The notes under the pieces: generated by a model | What the model was told of the DNA's origin: nothing | The model's database searches: none | The model's input: the letters and a program-made list of their open reading frames with translations, nothing else | Shown here: one piece after another, positions 21,937 to 32,665 of the stretch | Numbering within the stretch: position 1 is the stretch's first letter | Layout: each line of letters opens with the position of its first letter | Program-made: the position numbers and the translations under genes | NCBI RefSeq assembly: GCF_016839145.1 | Contig: NZ_CP069303.1 | Span: 1,426,001-1,490,000 of the forward strand | DNA length: 64,000 nt | Direction of reading: 5' to 3' | Origin: Shinella sp. PSBB067 | GTDB lineage: Bacteria > Pseudomonadota > Alphaproteobacteria > Rhizobiales > Rhizobiaceae

Positions 21937-23070
21937 TCATCCCAGAAGCATCGATATGTCGTTCCAGGTCGCAAAGACCATCAGCATGAGCACCAGCGCC
22001 ATGCCGATGCGGAATGCGATCTCCTGCGCCCCGGGCCCGACAGGCCTGCCCCGGACAGCCTCCACCGCATAGAACATCAGATGGCCGCCATCAAGTACCG
22101 GAACCGGCATCAGATTCAAAAGTCCAATGGAAACAGACAGAACGGCGGCAAGTTGCAGCAATGCGGCAACACCGAGCGTCGCCATCTGGCCGGATGCCTG
22201 CGCCACGCGGATCGGCCCGCCGAGCTGATCGGCCTTCATGCGGCCCGTCAGGAGGTTCGACAGATAGTCGAATGTGCCCGTCACGATATGCCAGCTCTGC
22301 AGGGTGCCCTGCCCGACGGCCTCCACGGGTCCGTATTCCACGATCCGGAAATTGCCGGTCTCCTGGTTGGTGACGATGCCGATCAGGCCGAGCTCGATCT
22401 TGTTGCCGAACTGATCCGTGATCTCGCTGCGCTCCGGCACCATGGGAAGGTCGATGTCGGCGCCGTCGCGGCGCACGGTGACGACGATCCTGAGTTCCGG
22501 GCGAACGCTGACATAGCGGCGCACGTCGTCGAAGGTGGCGACCGGCTGCCCGTCGAGCGCGACGAGAAGGTCTCCCGGTCGGACGCCCGCCGCTTCCGCG
22601 GCGCTGCCGGGCCGCACTTCCGCAACGACCGGATCGGCCACCTGGCGGCCGTAGATGGAGAACATCACGGCAAAGATGGCGATGGCCAGGATGAAATTGG
22701 CGATCGGCCCGGCAGCGACCGTCACGGCCCTTTTCCACAGGGCGGCGCCGAGGAAGGTGCGCTTGCGCACGTCCTCGGGCAGGGCCGACACGGCGTCATA
22801 GTCGGGGATGGAGGCCGGATCGTCGTCGCCGAGGAACTTCACATAGCCGCCGAGCGGAATCGCCGAAAGCTTCCAGCGCGTGCCGTGCCGGTCGGTGAAA
22901 CCGATGAGCTCCGGCCCGAATCCCACGGAAAACGCCGTGACGCCGATGCCCGACCAGCGGCCGGCGAGATAGTGGCCCATCTCGTGCACGAAGACGATCA
23001 GCGTCAGCACGATCAGGAACGGAACGATATAGCCCGTCACGAAACCGAGAGAGCCAGCCAGCATGTCCAT
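21937..23070 (-). CDS. rseP: Site-2 intramembrane zinc metalloprotease RseP
   Basis: Inner-membrane protease that cuts transmembrane substrates such as anti-sigma factors. It is 377 aa from ATG 23070. The first membrane segment has the zinc motif HEMGH, the last carries LMPVPVLDGGHL with the third metal ligand, and a PDZ domain lies at about 120-210 (RPGSAAEAAGVRPGDLL). A GGYVKF motif follows the first segment. The frame extends upstream to 23166 into cdsA, but the ATG at 23070 gives a normal N-terminus. It starts 25 bases after the cdsA stop. Confidence 0.95.
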   Translation of the reverse strand: MDMLAGSLGFVTGYIVPFLIVLTLIVFVHEMGHYLAGRWSGIGVTAFSVGFGPELIGFTDRHGTRWKLSAIPLGGYVKFLGDDDPASIPDYDAVSALPEDVRKRTFLGAALWKRAVTVAAGPIANFILAIAIFAVMFSIYGRQVADPVVAEVRPGSAAEAAGVRPGDLLVALDGQPVATFDDVRRYVSVRPELRIVVTVRRDGADIDLPMVPERSEITDQFGNKIELGLIGIVTNQETGNFRIVEYGPVEAVGQGTLQSWHIVTGTFDYLSNLLTGRMKADQLGGPIRVAQASGQMATLGVAALLQLAAVLSVSIGLLNLMPVPVLDGGHLMFYAVEAVRGRPVGPGAQEIAFRIGMALVLMLMVFATWNDISMLLG

Positions 23071-23095
23071 TCTTCCAGTCCCCAGTCTGTCGCGT

Positions 23096-23929
23096 TCACG
23101 GGCCGAAAAGGAAAACGCCCGCCGGCGTGTTCGTGGTGCCCGAGACGATGGCATCGCCGAGCGCAATCAGGAACGCGGCGAAGCAGGCGAAAACAAGGCC
23201 GTCCACGCGATCCATGACGCCGCCATGTCCCGGAATGAGGCGGCTGGAATCCTTCACGCCGAATCGGCGCTTGATGAAGGATTCGAAAAGGTCGCCGATC
23301 TGGCTGAACACCGAGAGCACCAGCGCGATGACAGGCACCCACAGTCCATTCAGCGAGAAGAAGACCATATGCACGAGCGTGCCGGCGATGACGGCGGAAA
23401 TCGTCCCGCCGATCGCGCCCGACCAGGTCTTGCCCGGCGAAATGGGCGGCGCCAGCTTCGGGCCGCCGATGGCGCGTCCGACGAAATAGGCGAGAATGTC
23501 CGTCGACCAGACGACGGCGAAGATGAAAAGCATCGCCGCGAAGCCGTGCACGGTATCGCCGCGGATGGCGGCGAGCGAAATCACCGTGAGGCCGGAATAG
23601 ACGATGCCGCCGGCAAGCCAGCCGCTCGCCCTCGTCGCCAGCGCATAGGCGACGGCGAAGACGGCGGCGCCGATGAGCACGGGCAGCGCCAGCTCGTCGA
23701 AGGAGAAGAGGACGAGCGCCGAAACGAGCGCGACCGACAGCCAGCCGAAGGCGTTGCCGCGGAAATCCGTCTCCGCAAGCCGCGTTATGGCCGACCACTC
23801 GTAATAGACGAGCAGCGCGATTGCCGCGGCAAGCACACGGAAGGCGAGGCCGCCGAACCACGTCGCGGCGAGCACGACGACGGCAAGGACGATGCCGGAA
23901 AGGATGCGCAGGCGCAGTTCACTCTGCAT
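23096..23929 (-). CDS. cdsA: Phosphatidate cytidylyltransferase
   Basis: Makes CDP-diacylglycerol, the precursor of all bacterial phospholipids, in the inner membrane. The 277-residue protein is mostly hydrophobic helices. The C-terminal signature region KRRFGVKDSSRLIPGHGG followed by MDRVDG is diagnostic. Another conserved block is SPGKTWSGAIGG. The start ATG at 23929 overlaps the uppS stop (ATGA). Confidence 0.96.
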   Translation of the reverse strand: MQSELRLRILSGIVLAVVVLAATWFGGLAFRVLAAAIALLVYYEWSAITRLAETDFRGNAFGWLSVALVSALVLFSFDELALPVLIGAAVFAVAYALATRASGWLAGGIVYSGLTVISLAAIRGDTVHGFAAMLFIFAVVWSTDILAYFVGRAIGGPKLAPPISPGKTWSGAIGGTISAVIAGTLVHMVFFSLNGLWVPVIALVLSVFSQIGDLFESFIKRRFGVKDSSRLIPGHGGVMDRVDGLVFACFAAFLIALGDAIVSGTTNTPAGVFLFGP

Positions 23930-24675
23930 CACGAACCTGTTGCAAGGGTGGCGGCAGGCTGCAGCCCGCCGAACCGGCGTTCCCGCATGGCATAGCGGGA
24001 GAGCGCGGCAATGAAGGTCTCGCGCGAAAAGTCGGGCCAGAACTCGGGGATGAACATCAGCTCGGCATAGGCCGCCTGCCACAGCAGGAAATTCGACAGC
24101 CGCTCCTCCCCGCTGGTGCGGATGACGAGATCGGGGTCGGGAATGTCGGCGGTATCGAGCGCGGCGCCGATGCGCTCCGGCGTGATCGCCGACGGGTCGA
24201 GCCGGCCGGCCGCCACGTCCCCGGCGAGCCGCGCGACAGCGCGGGCGATCTCGTCGCGCGCACCGTAGTTGAAGGCGATCACCAGCGTGATGCCGGTATT
24301 GGCGCGCGTCGTCTCCTCGGCTTCCAGGAGAAGCGGCAGGATGTCGCCGGAAAGGTTCGCCCGGTCGCCGATCACACGGATGCGCACATTCTGCTTGTGC
24401 AGCGTGGCGAGATCGCGCCGGATGAAGGTCTTCAGGAGGCCCATGAGGTCGGAGACCTCGCTTTGCGGGCGGCTCCAGTTCTCCGAGGAGAAGGCGAAGA
24501 GCGTGAGATAGGAGATGCCGCATTCGGCAGCCGTCTTCACGGCCTCGCGCACGGACTCGACGCCCTTGCGATGCCCCATGGCGCGCGGCAGGCCGCGCGC
24601 ATTCGCCCAGCGTCCGTTGCCGTCCATGATGATGGCGACGTGTGCCGGTACGGTGCTGGGCGAGAGCTGGTTCAT
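23929..24675 (-). CDS. uppS: Undecaprenyl diphosphate synthase (di-trans,poly-cis)
   Basis: Elongates farnesyl diphosphate to the C55 lipid carrier for peptidoglycan and O-antigen. It has 248 residues. The conserved [10 protein letters not shown] with the catalytic Asp lies near residue 20, then [18 protein letters not shown] and the C-terminal [15 protein letters not shown]. The frame opens further upstream inside frr, but the ATG at 24675 matches the family N-terminus. It is coupled to cdsA by ATGA. Confidence 0.97.
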   Translation of the reverse strand: MNQLSPSTVPAHVAIIMDGNGRWANARGLPRAMGHRKGVESVREAVKTAAECGISYLTLFAFSSENWSRPQSEVSDLMGLLKTFIRRDLATLHKQNVRIRVIGDRANLSGDILPLLLEAEETTRANTGITLVIAFNYGARDEIARAVARLAGDVAAGRLDPSAITPERIGAALDTADIPDPDLVIRTSGEERLSNFLLWQAAYAELMFIPEFWPDFSRETFIAALSRYAMRERRFGGLQPAATLATGS

Positions 24676-24716
24676 GAGCGATCCGGTAAGGAGGAACGGA
24701 AGCAGGCGGCCGAGGC

Positions 24717-25277
24717 CTAGACCTGCATGATTTCCTTTTCCTTCTCGGCAAGCAAGCGATCGACGTCCAGAATCGTGTCGTCCGTCATCTTCTGCACCTT
24801 TTCCGACTGGCTGCGGCTCATATCCTGGCCGATATCGCCATCCTTTTCGGCTTTCTTGAGGTCGTCCATGCCGTCGCGGCGCACGTGACGGATCGCGACC
24901 TTCGCCTTCTCGGCATAGTCGTGGGCGACCTTGACGAGCGACTTGCGGCGCTCCTCGTTGAGCTCCGGCAGCGGAATGCGCAGGTTCTGGCCGTCGATGA
25001 TCGGGTTGAGGCCGAGATTCGATTCGCGGATGCCGCGCTCGACGGCGCCGACCATGCCCTTGTCCCACACGGAGACCGACAGCATGCGCGGCTCCGGAAC
25101 GGAGATGTTGGCGACCTGGTTCAGCGGCACGCGCGAACCGTAGGCTTCGACCTGCACCGGATCGAGCACGTTGGCCGAGGCGCGGCCGGTGCGCAGCGAC
25201 GCGATGTCGTTCTTGAACGCGCTGATCGCGCCATCCATGCGGCGCTTCAGTTCCTTAAGGTCAATACCTTCACTCAT
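24717..25277 (-). CDS. frr: Ribosome recycling factor
   Basis: Splits post-termination ribosomes together with EF-G. The 186-residue length is standard. The protein is a three-helix bundle with a small inserted domain: the first helix holds [16 protein letters not shown] and LRTGRAS, and the insert holds [18 protein letters not shown] 57-bp gap separates it from pyrH upstream, the usual pyrH-frr order. Confidence 0.97.
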   Translation of the reverse strand: MSEGIDLKELKRRMDGAISAFKNDIASLRTGRASANVLDPVQVEAYGSRVPLNQVANISVPEPRMLSVSVWDKGMVGAVERGIRESNLGLNPIIDGQNLRIPLPELNEERRKSLVKVAHDYAEKAKVAIRHVRRDGMDDLKKAEKDGDIGQDMSRSQSEKVQKMTDDTILDVDRLLAEKEKEIMQV

Positions 25278-25334
25278 CGGAATACTCCCGTTTTCAGTCG
25301 TGGTTGCACGCGACGGGCGTGCGCGCCTCTAGAA

Positions 25335-26057
25335 TCAGTTGTCGGTTACGATGGTACCGCGTCCGCCGCCGGTCAATATTTCGGCAAAACCGCCCTTTTC
25401 ATGGATGGAGAACACGATGATCGGAATGGAATTCTCACGCGCCAGAGCGACCGCGGCGACATCCATGACGGCAAGGCCCTTTTCCAGCACTTCGCTGTGC
25501 GTCAGGCGGTCGAAGCGGGTGGCGGTCGGGTCCTTCTTCGGGTCGGCGGAATAGATGCCGTCGACCTGCGTACCCTTGAAGATCGCCTCGGCGCCCATTT
25601 CGGCGGCGCGCAGCGCAGCGGCCGAATCGGTGGTGAAGAACGGGTTGCCCGTGCCGCCGGCGAAGATCACCACGCGGCCGAGCGAGAGGTGATAGAGCGT
25701 CGCGCGCTGCGAGAAGCTCTCGCAGATCTCCGGCATGGCGATCGCGGAGAGGACGACGGTGTCGATGTCGAGCTTGCGCAGCGAGGTCGCCAGCGCCAGC
25801 GCGTTGATGACGGTCGCCAGCATGCCCATGTGGTCGCCGGTCACGCGGTCGCCGCCCTTGGAGGCGACGGCGACGCCGCGGAAGATGTTACCCCCGCCGA
25901 CGACGACGCCGACCTCGACGCCGAGCGCGCGGGCTTCCGCGATGTCGGAGGCGATGCGGTCGGCGACGGCGACGTCGATGCCGAAGCCTTGCGATCCCAT
26001 CAGCGCCTCGCCGGAGGCTTTCAGCAGAACACGTTTGTAGATTGGCTTGGCAGTCAT
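25335..26057 (-). CDS. pyrH: UMP kinase
   Basis: Phosphorylates UMP to UDP. The 240-residue protein belongs to the amino-acid-kinase fold, with KRVLLKASGEALMG at the N-terminus, VVGGGNIFRG for the phosphate loop, and GTGNPFFTTDSAAALRAAE for nucleotide binding. I start it at ATG 26057; the open frame reaches 26219, but the upstream part crosses the hairpin region and shows no conservation I recognise. A 186-bp gap with a strong inverted repeat separates it from tsf. Confidence 0.96.
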   Translation of the reverse strand: MTAKPIYKRVLLKASGEALMGSQGFGIDVAVADRIASDIAEARALGVEVGVVVGGGNIFRGVAVASKGGDRVTGDHMGMLATVINALALATSLRKLDIDTVVLSAIAMPEICESFSQRATLYHLSLGRVVIFAGGTGNPFFTTDSAAALRAAEMGAEAIFKGTQVDGIYSADPKKDPTATRFDRLTHSEVLEKGLAVMDVAAVALARENSIPIIVFSIHEKGGFAEILTGGGRGTIVTDN

Positions 26058-26188
26058 TGTCGCTCCTGAACTCGTGCGCCTGCTCGCCCGATCCGGCCGC
26101 CGGGCGGAAACCGAGGGAGGGTCCGCGCAGGGCAGCCTTGGCCGCAGAGAAATTTCGGGGCAGGCATTTCGGCAAGCCGGATACACGA

Positions 26189-26216
26189 AGGGCGCCGCGT
26201 TGTCACGCGGCGCCCT
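26189..26216 (-). terminator. Perfect 12-bp hairpin between tsf and pyrH
   Basis: AGGGCGCCGCGT (26189-26200) pairs perfectly with ACGCGGCGCCCT (26205-26216) around a TGTC loop. It lies 28 bases past the tsf stop and would form in the tsf-pyrH transcript. The bases after it on the minus strand (TCGTGTATCC) are not a good U-tract, so it may be an attenuator, a processing site or an mRNA stabiliser rather than a full stop. Confidence 0.55.
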
Positions 26217-26243
26217 CACCTTTTCCCTAATGGAATAGGAAAA

Positions 26244-27170
26244 TCAGCCCTTGGCGGCGGCTGCGACTTCGGCGGCGAAGTCCGACTCTTCCTTCTCGAC
26301 GCCTTCGCCGAGCAGGAGGCGGGCCATGCCGGTGACTTCGATCGGCGCACCGACGGTCTTTTCAGCTTCCTTGACGGCAGCGCCGACGGTCAGGTCGGGG
26401 TTCATGACGAAGGCCTGCGACAGCAGCGCGACTTCCTCGAAGAACTTGCGCATGCGGCCTTCGACCATCTTCTCGATGATGTTGTCCGGCTTGCCGGAAG
26501 CGCGCGACTGCTCGATGAAGACGTTGCGCTCGCGTTCGGCAACGGCGGCGTCGACTTCCTCGGCGCGGATGGCGAGCGGAGCCGTGGCGGCGATGTGCAT
26601 GGCGACCTGGCGGCCGATGGCGTTCAGCGCTTCCTTGTCGCCGGTCGACTTCAGCGCGACGAGAACGCCGAGCTTGCCGAGGCGGTCGGCGGCAGCGTTG
26701 TGGATGTAGGTCGCGACGACGCCGTCCTCGACCGACAGGGCAGCCGAGCGGCGCAGGTTCATGTTCTCGCCGATGGTGGCGACGGCATCCTTGATGCTGT
26801 CGGTGACCGACTTGCCGGTTGCCGGATAGGTGGCGGCGCCAACGGCTTCGACGGTGCCGTCGGTGGTCAGCGCCACGTCGGCGATGCCGCGGACCATGGA
26901 CTGGAAGGCATCGTTACGGGCAACGAAGTCGGTCTCGGAGTTGACTTCGACGACGACGGCCTTGGTGCCGGCGCTTGCAACGCCGATGAGGCCTTCGGCA
27001 GCCGTGCGGCCCGACTTCTTGTCGGCCTTGGCGATGCCCTTGGCGCGCAGCCAGTCGATTGCCGCTTCGATGTCGCCGTTGTTCTCAGCCAGCGCCTTCT
27101 TGCAGTCCATCATGCCTGCGCCGGACTTTTCGCGCAGTTCCTTCACCAGTGCAGCGGTGATTTCAGCCAT
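26244..27170 (-). CDS. tsf: Elongation factor Ts
   Basis: Nucleotide-exchange factor for EF-Tu. The 308-residue protein starts [19 protein letters not shown] followed by [10 protein letters not shown], the UBA-like N-terminal domain. It then has the core-domain [11 protein letters not shown] motif, followed by the coiled-coil and C-terminal modules. It is 242 bp downstream of rpsB on the same strand, the universal rpsB-tsf pair. Confidence 0.97.
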   Translation of the reverse strand: MAEITAALVKELREKSGAGMMDCKKALAENNGDIEAAIDWLRAKGIAKADKKSGRTAAEGLIGVASAGTKAVVVEVNSETDFVARNDAFQSMVRGIADVALTTDGTVEAVGAATYPATGKSVTDSIKDAVATIGENMNLRRSAALSVEDGVVATYIHNAAADRLGKLGVLVALKSTGDKEALNAIGRQVAMHIAATAPLAIRAEEVDAAVAERERNVFIEQSRASGKPDNIIEKMVEGRMRKFFEEVALLSQAFVMNPDLTVGAAVKEAEKTVGAPIEVTGMARLLLGEGVEKEESDFAAEVAAAAKG

Positions 27171-27336
27171 TGTGAGCCTCTTGTCGGTTCTTGTTGCGTG
27201 TCGCCGGAAAACCTCGGCGAACTCAAGGTTTTGGGAACGAATGTACCCGGAAATATGACAGGGTGATGAAGATCACCGCCGGCCTGCCGCGTGACCGCGA
27301 CCCGATGGATCGGCGCGGACAGGCCCTTCAAACAGG

Positions 27337-27367
27337 CCGAGGCCAGGGATCGTCTCTCTGGCCTCGG
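27337..27367 (-). terminator. Hairpin in the rpsB-tsf gap (possible attenuator or partial terminator)
   Basis: CCGAGGCCAG (27337-27346) pairs with CTGGCCTCGG (27358-27367) in a perfect 10-bp stem with an 11-base loop. In the rpsB direction the stem is followed by CCTGTTTG, a weak T tract. It may reduce read-through from rpsB into tsf. Confidence 0.6.
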
Positions 27368-27412
27368 TCGAACAGGAAAGCGGGAGCGAAAGGCTTCGCT
27401 CCGCCCTTGGCC

Positions 27413-28174
27413 TTAAGCTTCGGCTTCGAGAGCCGGCTCGACCGGCGCTTCGGCGGAGGCGCCGAGGTCACGGCCCGAGGCGCCCTGCTGGCGGGCGATG
27501 CCGTCGATGGCAGCGCGGGCGATCAGGTCGCAGTAAAGGGCGATGGCGCGCGAGGCGTCGTCGTTGCCGGGGATCGGGAAATCGATCGGGTCCGGGTCGC
27601 AGTTCGAGTCGATGATGGCGACGACCGGAATGCCGAGACGCCTGGCTTCCTGGATCGCGATCGATTCCTTGTTGGTGTCGATGATGAACATCAGGTCCGG
27701 AGTGCCGCCCATGTCGCGGATACCGCCGAGAGCCTTTTCAAGCTTCTCGCGCTCGCGCTCGAGGGTCAGGCGTTCCTTCTTGGAATAGCCGGAGCCTTCC
27801 GAGGACAGGATCTCGTCGAGCTTGCGCAGGCGCTGGATCGAGTTGGAGATCGTCTTCCAGTTCGTCAGCATGCCGCCGAGCCAGCGGGAGTTGACGTAGT
27901 ACTGGGCCGAACGCTTGGCGGCATCGGCGATGATCTCGGATGCCTGGCGCTTCGTGCCGACGAAGAGAACGCGGCCGCCGCCGGCGACCGTGTCGGACAC
28001 GACCTGAAGGGCGCGCGACAGCAGCGGAACGGTCTGTGCCAGGTCGATGATGTGGACGTTGTTGCGGTCGCCGAAGATGTACGGCTTCATCTTCGGGTTC
28101 CAGCGGTGGGTCTGGTGGCCGAAGTGAACGCCGGCTTCCAGGAGCTGGCGCATAGAGAAATCGGGCAATGCCAT
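27413..28174 (-). CDS. rpsB: 30S ribosomal protein S2
   Basis: Small-subunit protein S2, 253 aa. It begins [20 protein letters not shown], followed by the strongly conserved [25 protein letters not shown] and [14 protein letters not shown]. The C-terminal tail past about 230 is low-complexity and rich in Ala and Glu, as in other alphaproteobacteria. Transcription continues toward tsf. Confidence 0.98.
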   Translation of the reverse strand: MALPDFSMRQLLEAGVHFGHQTHRWNPKMKPYIFGDRNNVHIIDLAQTVPLLSRALQVVSDTVAGGGRVLFVGTKRQASEIIADAAKRSAQYYVNSRWLGGMLTNWKTISNSIQRLRKLDEILSSEGSGYSKKERLTLEREREKLEKALGGIRDMGGTPDLMFIIDTNKESIAIQEARRLGIPVVAIIDSNCDPDPIDFPIPGNDDASRAIALYCDLIARAAIDGIARQQGASGRDLGASAEAPVEPALEAEA

Positions 28175-28517
28175 GCCTAGTTATCCTTTTCCGGTTGAAC
28201 CTCCGCAAGGCGAACAGCACTTCCTTCGGAAATGCCACCGGCGGAAAGGCCCGGATTTCTCCCGGACGATCCCATGCCTTACGTGTGGAATGGCTGCCCC
28301 TTACCCCCAGTTTCCCGGCAAATCAAGGGCAGCGGGGTAAAAATGCGTTCGGCGCGCCCGTTTTGCCCCTCGTCCGGCCTGCCGGCCACCTTCCCCGCAC
28401 GCGGGGCGAAAGGGATAAGCCGCGCCGGTTTCCTCGAACAATGCCTGTTCGTGAGGCGCGTCCCCTCGCCCCGCAGGCGAGGAAAGGGTTAAAGGCAAGT
28501 CAAGGCGTCAAACGACC
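28175..28517. other. rpsB upstream region with decayed palindromic repeat
   Basis: This 343-bp gap lies between eipB and rpsB, both on the minus strand. The part nearest rpsB must hold its promoter, but no clear -35/-10 pair can be picked by eye. The part nearest eipB (28365-28483) is filled by a palindromic element, listed separately. No coding frame or RNA gene was recognised. Confidence 0.6.
28365..28483. repeat. Diverged RIME-like palindromic element
   Basis: Starts GCCCCTCGTCCGGCCTGCCG, very close to the outer arm of the fuller element at 59441-59564. It holds two stem-loops: CCCCGC/GCGGGG (28393-28398 and 28401-28406) and CCTCGCC/GGCGAGG (28464-28470 and 28476-28482). It resembles the rhizobial RIME1 family but is degraded. 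Confidence 0.6.
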
Positions 28518-29336
28518 CTACTTGCACTCCTGCTGCTTGAACAGCTCCAGCTTGGCAAGCTTGCCGGTCAGCGAGAATTCGCCGTAATCCATGGTGAGGT
28601 CGCGCGTGATGCCGTTCTCGTAGAGCTTGAAGGACATGCGGTAGACCGGCAGCGCATCGCCCTCGCTGGTGTCGTTGTAATAGGCGATGGAGACCGGCCA
28701 GAAGGCCTGCTTGGCAAAAGTGCCCGCCTTGTCGGCATCCGGGTCGCCGGCCTTTGGCATTTCCTTCTTGCCGACGACCGAGGTGGTCATCAGCGTCTTG
28801 TCGCCGGAATCCGAGCCGTCGTAGATGCGCGATTCGAAGAAGCGCTCGCCCTTTCGGGCGTGCTCGATCACTTCCACCATGTGCTCTGTCGGAAAGCGGC
28901 TGGCGGCGAACTCCAGTTTGCGGGCATCCGGCAATGTCAGGTCGACGCTGACGCCCTTCTTGTCCTCGCGCGCCGTGCCGCGCACCTCCTTGTCCAGCTT
29001 CTCGTCGGTGAAGGAGCGGGTGAGGAAGCGGAAGCTGCCGTTCCTGAGGTCCTCGTAGGTCGTCGTCTGCTGGTCGGTCAGCCGCGTCTCGTCGCCGGTA
29101 TTGACCTGCGTGACGAAGCGGAAGCTCACCGTGTAGCCGTCGCACGGGCTTCCGTTGAACTCGTAGACCATGCGCCCGTACATGCCCGCGATGCCCGACC
29201 GCTCGGTCGCATCCTTGAGCTGGAGGTCGTAGACGGCGCGGTGCGGCGCAAGCCCTGTCGCCGGCGTGGCAAGGGCGCCGCTTCCGGCAAGGCATGCCCC
29301 GGCTGCAAGAGCCGTGGCAAAGGATGAACGAAACAT
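28518..29336 (-). CDS. eipB: EipB-family periplasmic envelope integrity protein (DUF1849)
   Basis: Periplasmic beta-spiral protein; in Brucella EipB is needed for envelope integrity. It is 272 aa from ATG 29336, where AGGAGG precedes the start; the open frame continues to 29483 but without support. A signal peptide covers about 1-23 (ending GALA-TP), followed by LAPHRAVYDLQL and YGRMVYEFNGSPCDGY. Cys65 and Cys271, the penultimate residue, fit the conserved disulfide of the family. It is divergent from a RidA-family gene, and rpsB lies downstream on the same strand. Confidence 0.88.
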   Translation of the reverse strand: MFRSSFATALAAGACLAGSGALATPATGLAPHRAVYDLQLKDATERSGIAGMYGRMVYEFNGSPCDGYTVSFRFVTQVNTGDETRLTDQQTTTYEDLRNGSFRFLTRSFTDEKLDKEVRGTAREDKKGVSVDLTLPDARKLEFAASRFPTEHMVEVIEHARKGERFFESRIYDGSDSGDKTLMTTSVVGKKEMPKAGDPDADKAGTFAKQAFWPVSIAYYNDTSEGDALPVYRMSFKLYENGITRDLTMDYGEFSLTGKLAKLELFKQQECK

Positions 29337-29482
29337 CCGTTTCCTCCTGTTGAATCCGACGGCGATGTTATAAGAACTCTTCCGGCAAAAGCGAGGCAAT
29401 ATCCACGCCTTGCCATATTCATTTCCCACAGTGCGGCCGATCCCGCCGCAGATGCCCCCACGAGCCGAGAACGGAGAGCGCA

Positions 29483-29947
29483 ATGTCCGCTGAAATCGAA
29501 AACCGCGTCAAGGAACTTGGCTACGACATTCCCGTGGCGGCGGCGCCTGCGGCCAACTATGTGCCCTTCGTCATCAGCGGCAACGTGCTCCACATTTCCG
29601 GCCAGTTGCCGATGCTGGACGGCAAGATGGCCTATACCGGCCATCTCGGCAGGAATGTCGACGTCGCGGCCGGCCAGAAGGCGGCGGAACTGTGCGCCCT
29701 CGGCCTCCTCGCCCAGGCCAAGGCCGCGCTCGGCGACCTCTCCCGCATCAGGCGCATCATCAAGATCAACGGCTTCGTCGCCTCCGCGCCCGATTTCGTC
29801 GAGCAGCACCTCGTCATCAACGGCGCGTCCAACTTCCTCGTCGGCGCGCTCGGCGATGCCGGCAAGCACGCCCGTGCCGCCGTCGGCATGGCTGCGCTTC
29901 CGCTCAATGCCGCCGTCGAGATCGACGCCATCATGGAAATCGCCTGA
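29483..29947 (+). CDS. RidA/YjgF-family protein
   Basis: Member of the RidA superfamily, which hydrolyses reactive enamine/imine intermediates or acts on related substrates. It has 154 residues and is of the longer YjgH-like subgroup, with FVISGNVLHISGQLP near the N-terminus and RRIIKINGFVASAPDF in the middle. The arginine typical of true RidA deaminases is not clearly placed, so the activity is uncertain. Its stop overlaps the next gene's start (TGATG). It heads a plus-strand run of four genes. Confidence 0.85.
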   Translation: MSAEIENRVKELGYDIPVAAAPAANYVPFVISGNVLHISGQLPMLDGKMAYTGHLGRNVDVAAGQKAAELCALGLLAQAKAALGDLSRIRRIIKINGFVASAPDFVEQHLVINGASNFLVGALGDAGKHARAAVGMAALPLNAAVEIDAIMEIA

Positions 29948-30672
29948 TGCACAAGTTCAACTGGCTGACCGAGCGGCCGATCGCCCATCGCGGCTACCAC
30001 GACCTCAACCGGACCGTCTGGGAAAACACGCTCTCGGCCTTCGCCCGCGCCGCCGATGCCGGCTTTTCCATCGAATGCGACCTGCAATATTCGGCCGATG
30101 CCATTCCGGTCGTCTTCCATGACGACAATCTCAAGCGCCTCTGCGGCATCGACGGCGACGTGCGCCAGCGCACCGCCGCCGAGCTCGGCCTGCTGACCAT
30201 CGGCGGCACGGCGGACCGCATTCCGACGCTCCGCCAGCTCCTCGACCTCGTCAAGGGCCGCGTGCCCATCGTGCTGGAGCTGAAGGGCCGCAAGGGCGAC
30301 GACGACGGCTTCGCCATGGCCGTGCTCGACGCCATCGAGGACTACGAAGGCCCCATCGCCCTGATGAGCTTCGACCAATGGCTGCTGCAGGACCTCAAGG
30401 CAATCGGCACCACCCGCCCCGTCGGCCTGACGGCGGAAGGCCAGCGTCCGGAGAATTTCGCCGTGCACGAGGAGGCGATGCAGCTCGGCCTCGACTTCGT
30501 CTCCTATTATTACGGCCACCTGCCGAACGCCTTCATCAGCCGCCAGCGCGACCTCGGCGTGAAGATCATCACATGGACCGTGCACGACGACGAGGCGCGC
30601 ACGATCACGGCCAACAACGCGGACCAGATGACCTTCGAGGGCTTCGATCCGCGCGAGCCGCTGACCGCCTGA
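29947..30672 (+). CDS. Glycerophosphodiester phosphodiesterase family protein
   Basis: Hydrolyses glycerophosphodiesters to glycerol-3-phosphate and an alcohol. The 241-residue TIM barrel has the catalytic IAHRGYHDLNRTVWENT, the metal ligands in SIECDLQYS, FHDDNLKRLCG with the second catalytic His, and VLELKG. No signal peptide is seen, so it should be cytoplasmic. It starts at the ATG overlapping the RidA stop and is followed one base later by the acyltransferase gene. Confidence 0.93.
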   Translation: MHKFNWLTERPIAHRGYHDLNRTVWENTLSAFARAADAGFSIECDLQYSADAIPVVFHDDNLKRLCGIDGDVRQRTAAELGLLTIGGTADRIPTLRQLLDLVKGRVPIVLELKGRKGDDDGFAMAVLDAIEDYEGPIALMSFDQWLLQDLKAIGTTRPVGLTAEGQRPENFAVHEEAMQLGLDFVSYYYGHLPNAFISRQRDLGVKIITWTVHDDEARTITANNADQMTFEGFDPREPLTA

Positions 30673-30673
30673 C

Positions 30674-31867
<1,194 letters not shown>

Positions 31868-31885
31868 CCTGACCGGGAGACAAGC

Positions 31886-32308
31886 ATGACCGCCTACGAC
31901 CCCAACAACATCTTCGCAAAGATCCTGCGCGGCGAGATCCCCTCGCACCGCGTCTACGAGGACGAGCATGCCGTCGCCTTCATGGATGTCATGCCGCAGG
32001 CGAGCGGCCACACGCTCGTCATCCCCAAGACGCCCTCGCGCAACATCCTCGATGCGGACCCGCAGACCCTCGCCCGCCTCATGCCTGTCGTGCAGAAGGT
32101 GGCTGTCGCCGTAAAGGAGGCGTTCGAGGCGGATGGCGTGACGGTCATCCAGTTCAACGAGCCGGCCGCCGGCCAGACCGTCTATCACCTGCACTTCCAC
32201 GTGATCCCGCGCATCGAGGGCCTGCCGCTCAAACCCCATTCCGGCACGATGGAAGACCAGGGCGTGCTGGCCGCCAATGCGGAAAAGCTGCGCAACGCGC
32301 TGAAGTGA
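31886..32308 (+). CDS. HIT family nucleotide-binding hydrolase
   Basis: Histidine-triad protein of 140 aa, probably acting on adenylated nucleotides. The C-terminal triad HLHFHVIPR is intact, and GHTLVIPK lies in the middle. It begins MTAYDPNNIFAKILRGEIPS, the Hint/HinT-type N-terminus. It is the last gene of the plus-strand run and is convergent with azlD, whose end lies 12 bases away. Confidence 0.94.
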   Translation: MTAYDPNNIFAKILRGEIPSHRVYEDEHAVAFMDVMPQASGHTLVIPKTPSRNILDADPQTLARLMPVVQKVAVAVKEAFEADGVTVIQFNEPAAGQTVYHLHFHVIPRIEGLPLKPHSGTMEDQGVLAANAEKLRNALK

Positions 32309-32320
32309 CCGTCCGCGCCG

Positions 32321-32665
32321 TCAGGCGCCGATGAGTGCGAGCCCCGCGGCCAGGAAGGCGATGGCCGCGGCGATGCCGAGGATCTGCCGGAAGCGGCCGC
32401 CGAGGAAGAAGGCGGCCGCGCCGAAGGCCACCGCGCCCAGCCGCAGCCAGAGCGGCGAGCTCGTGAGCGTGCCGGTCGGAAAAAAGATCATCTTGGCGAT
32501 GACGGCCGCCACCAGCGCCGTCGCCACCGCCCGCACCCAGTTCAAAAGCTCCGAACGCTCGTCGATGCGGTTGCCGACGAGGACGCCGGCCCAGCGCCAG
32601 AAATCGGTCGCGAGCCAGCCGGCAACGGCGATGTAGACATAGGGCCAATATCCCTCGAAGCTCAT
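32321..32665 (-). CDS. azlD: AzlD family small membrane subunit of a branched-chain amino-acid exporter
   Basis: Small inner-membrane protein of 114 aa with four hydrophobic helices. It forms the branched-chain amino-acid efflux permease with AzlC. The ATG at 32665 overlaps the azlC stop (ATGA), as expected for obligate partners. The frame is open further upstream in azlC, but only the segment from MSFEGYWPYVYIAVAG resembles AzlD. Confidence 0.88.
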   Translation of the reverse strand: MSFEGYWPYVYIAVAGWLATDFWRWAGVLVGNRIDERSELLNWVRAVATALVAAVIAKMIFFPTGTLTSSPLWLRLGAVAFGAAAFFLGGRFRQILGIAAAIAFLAAGLALIGA

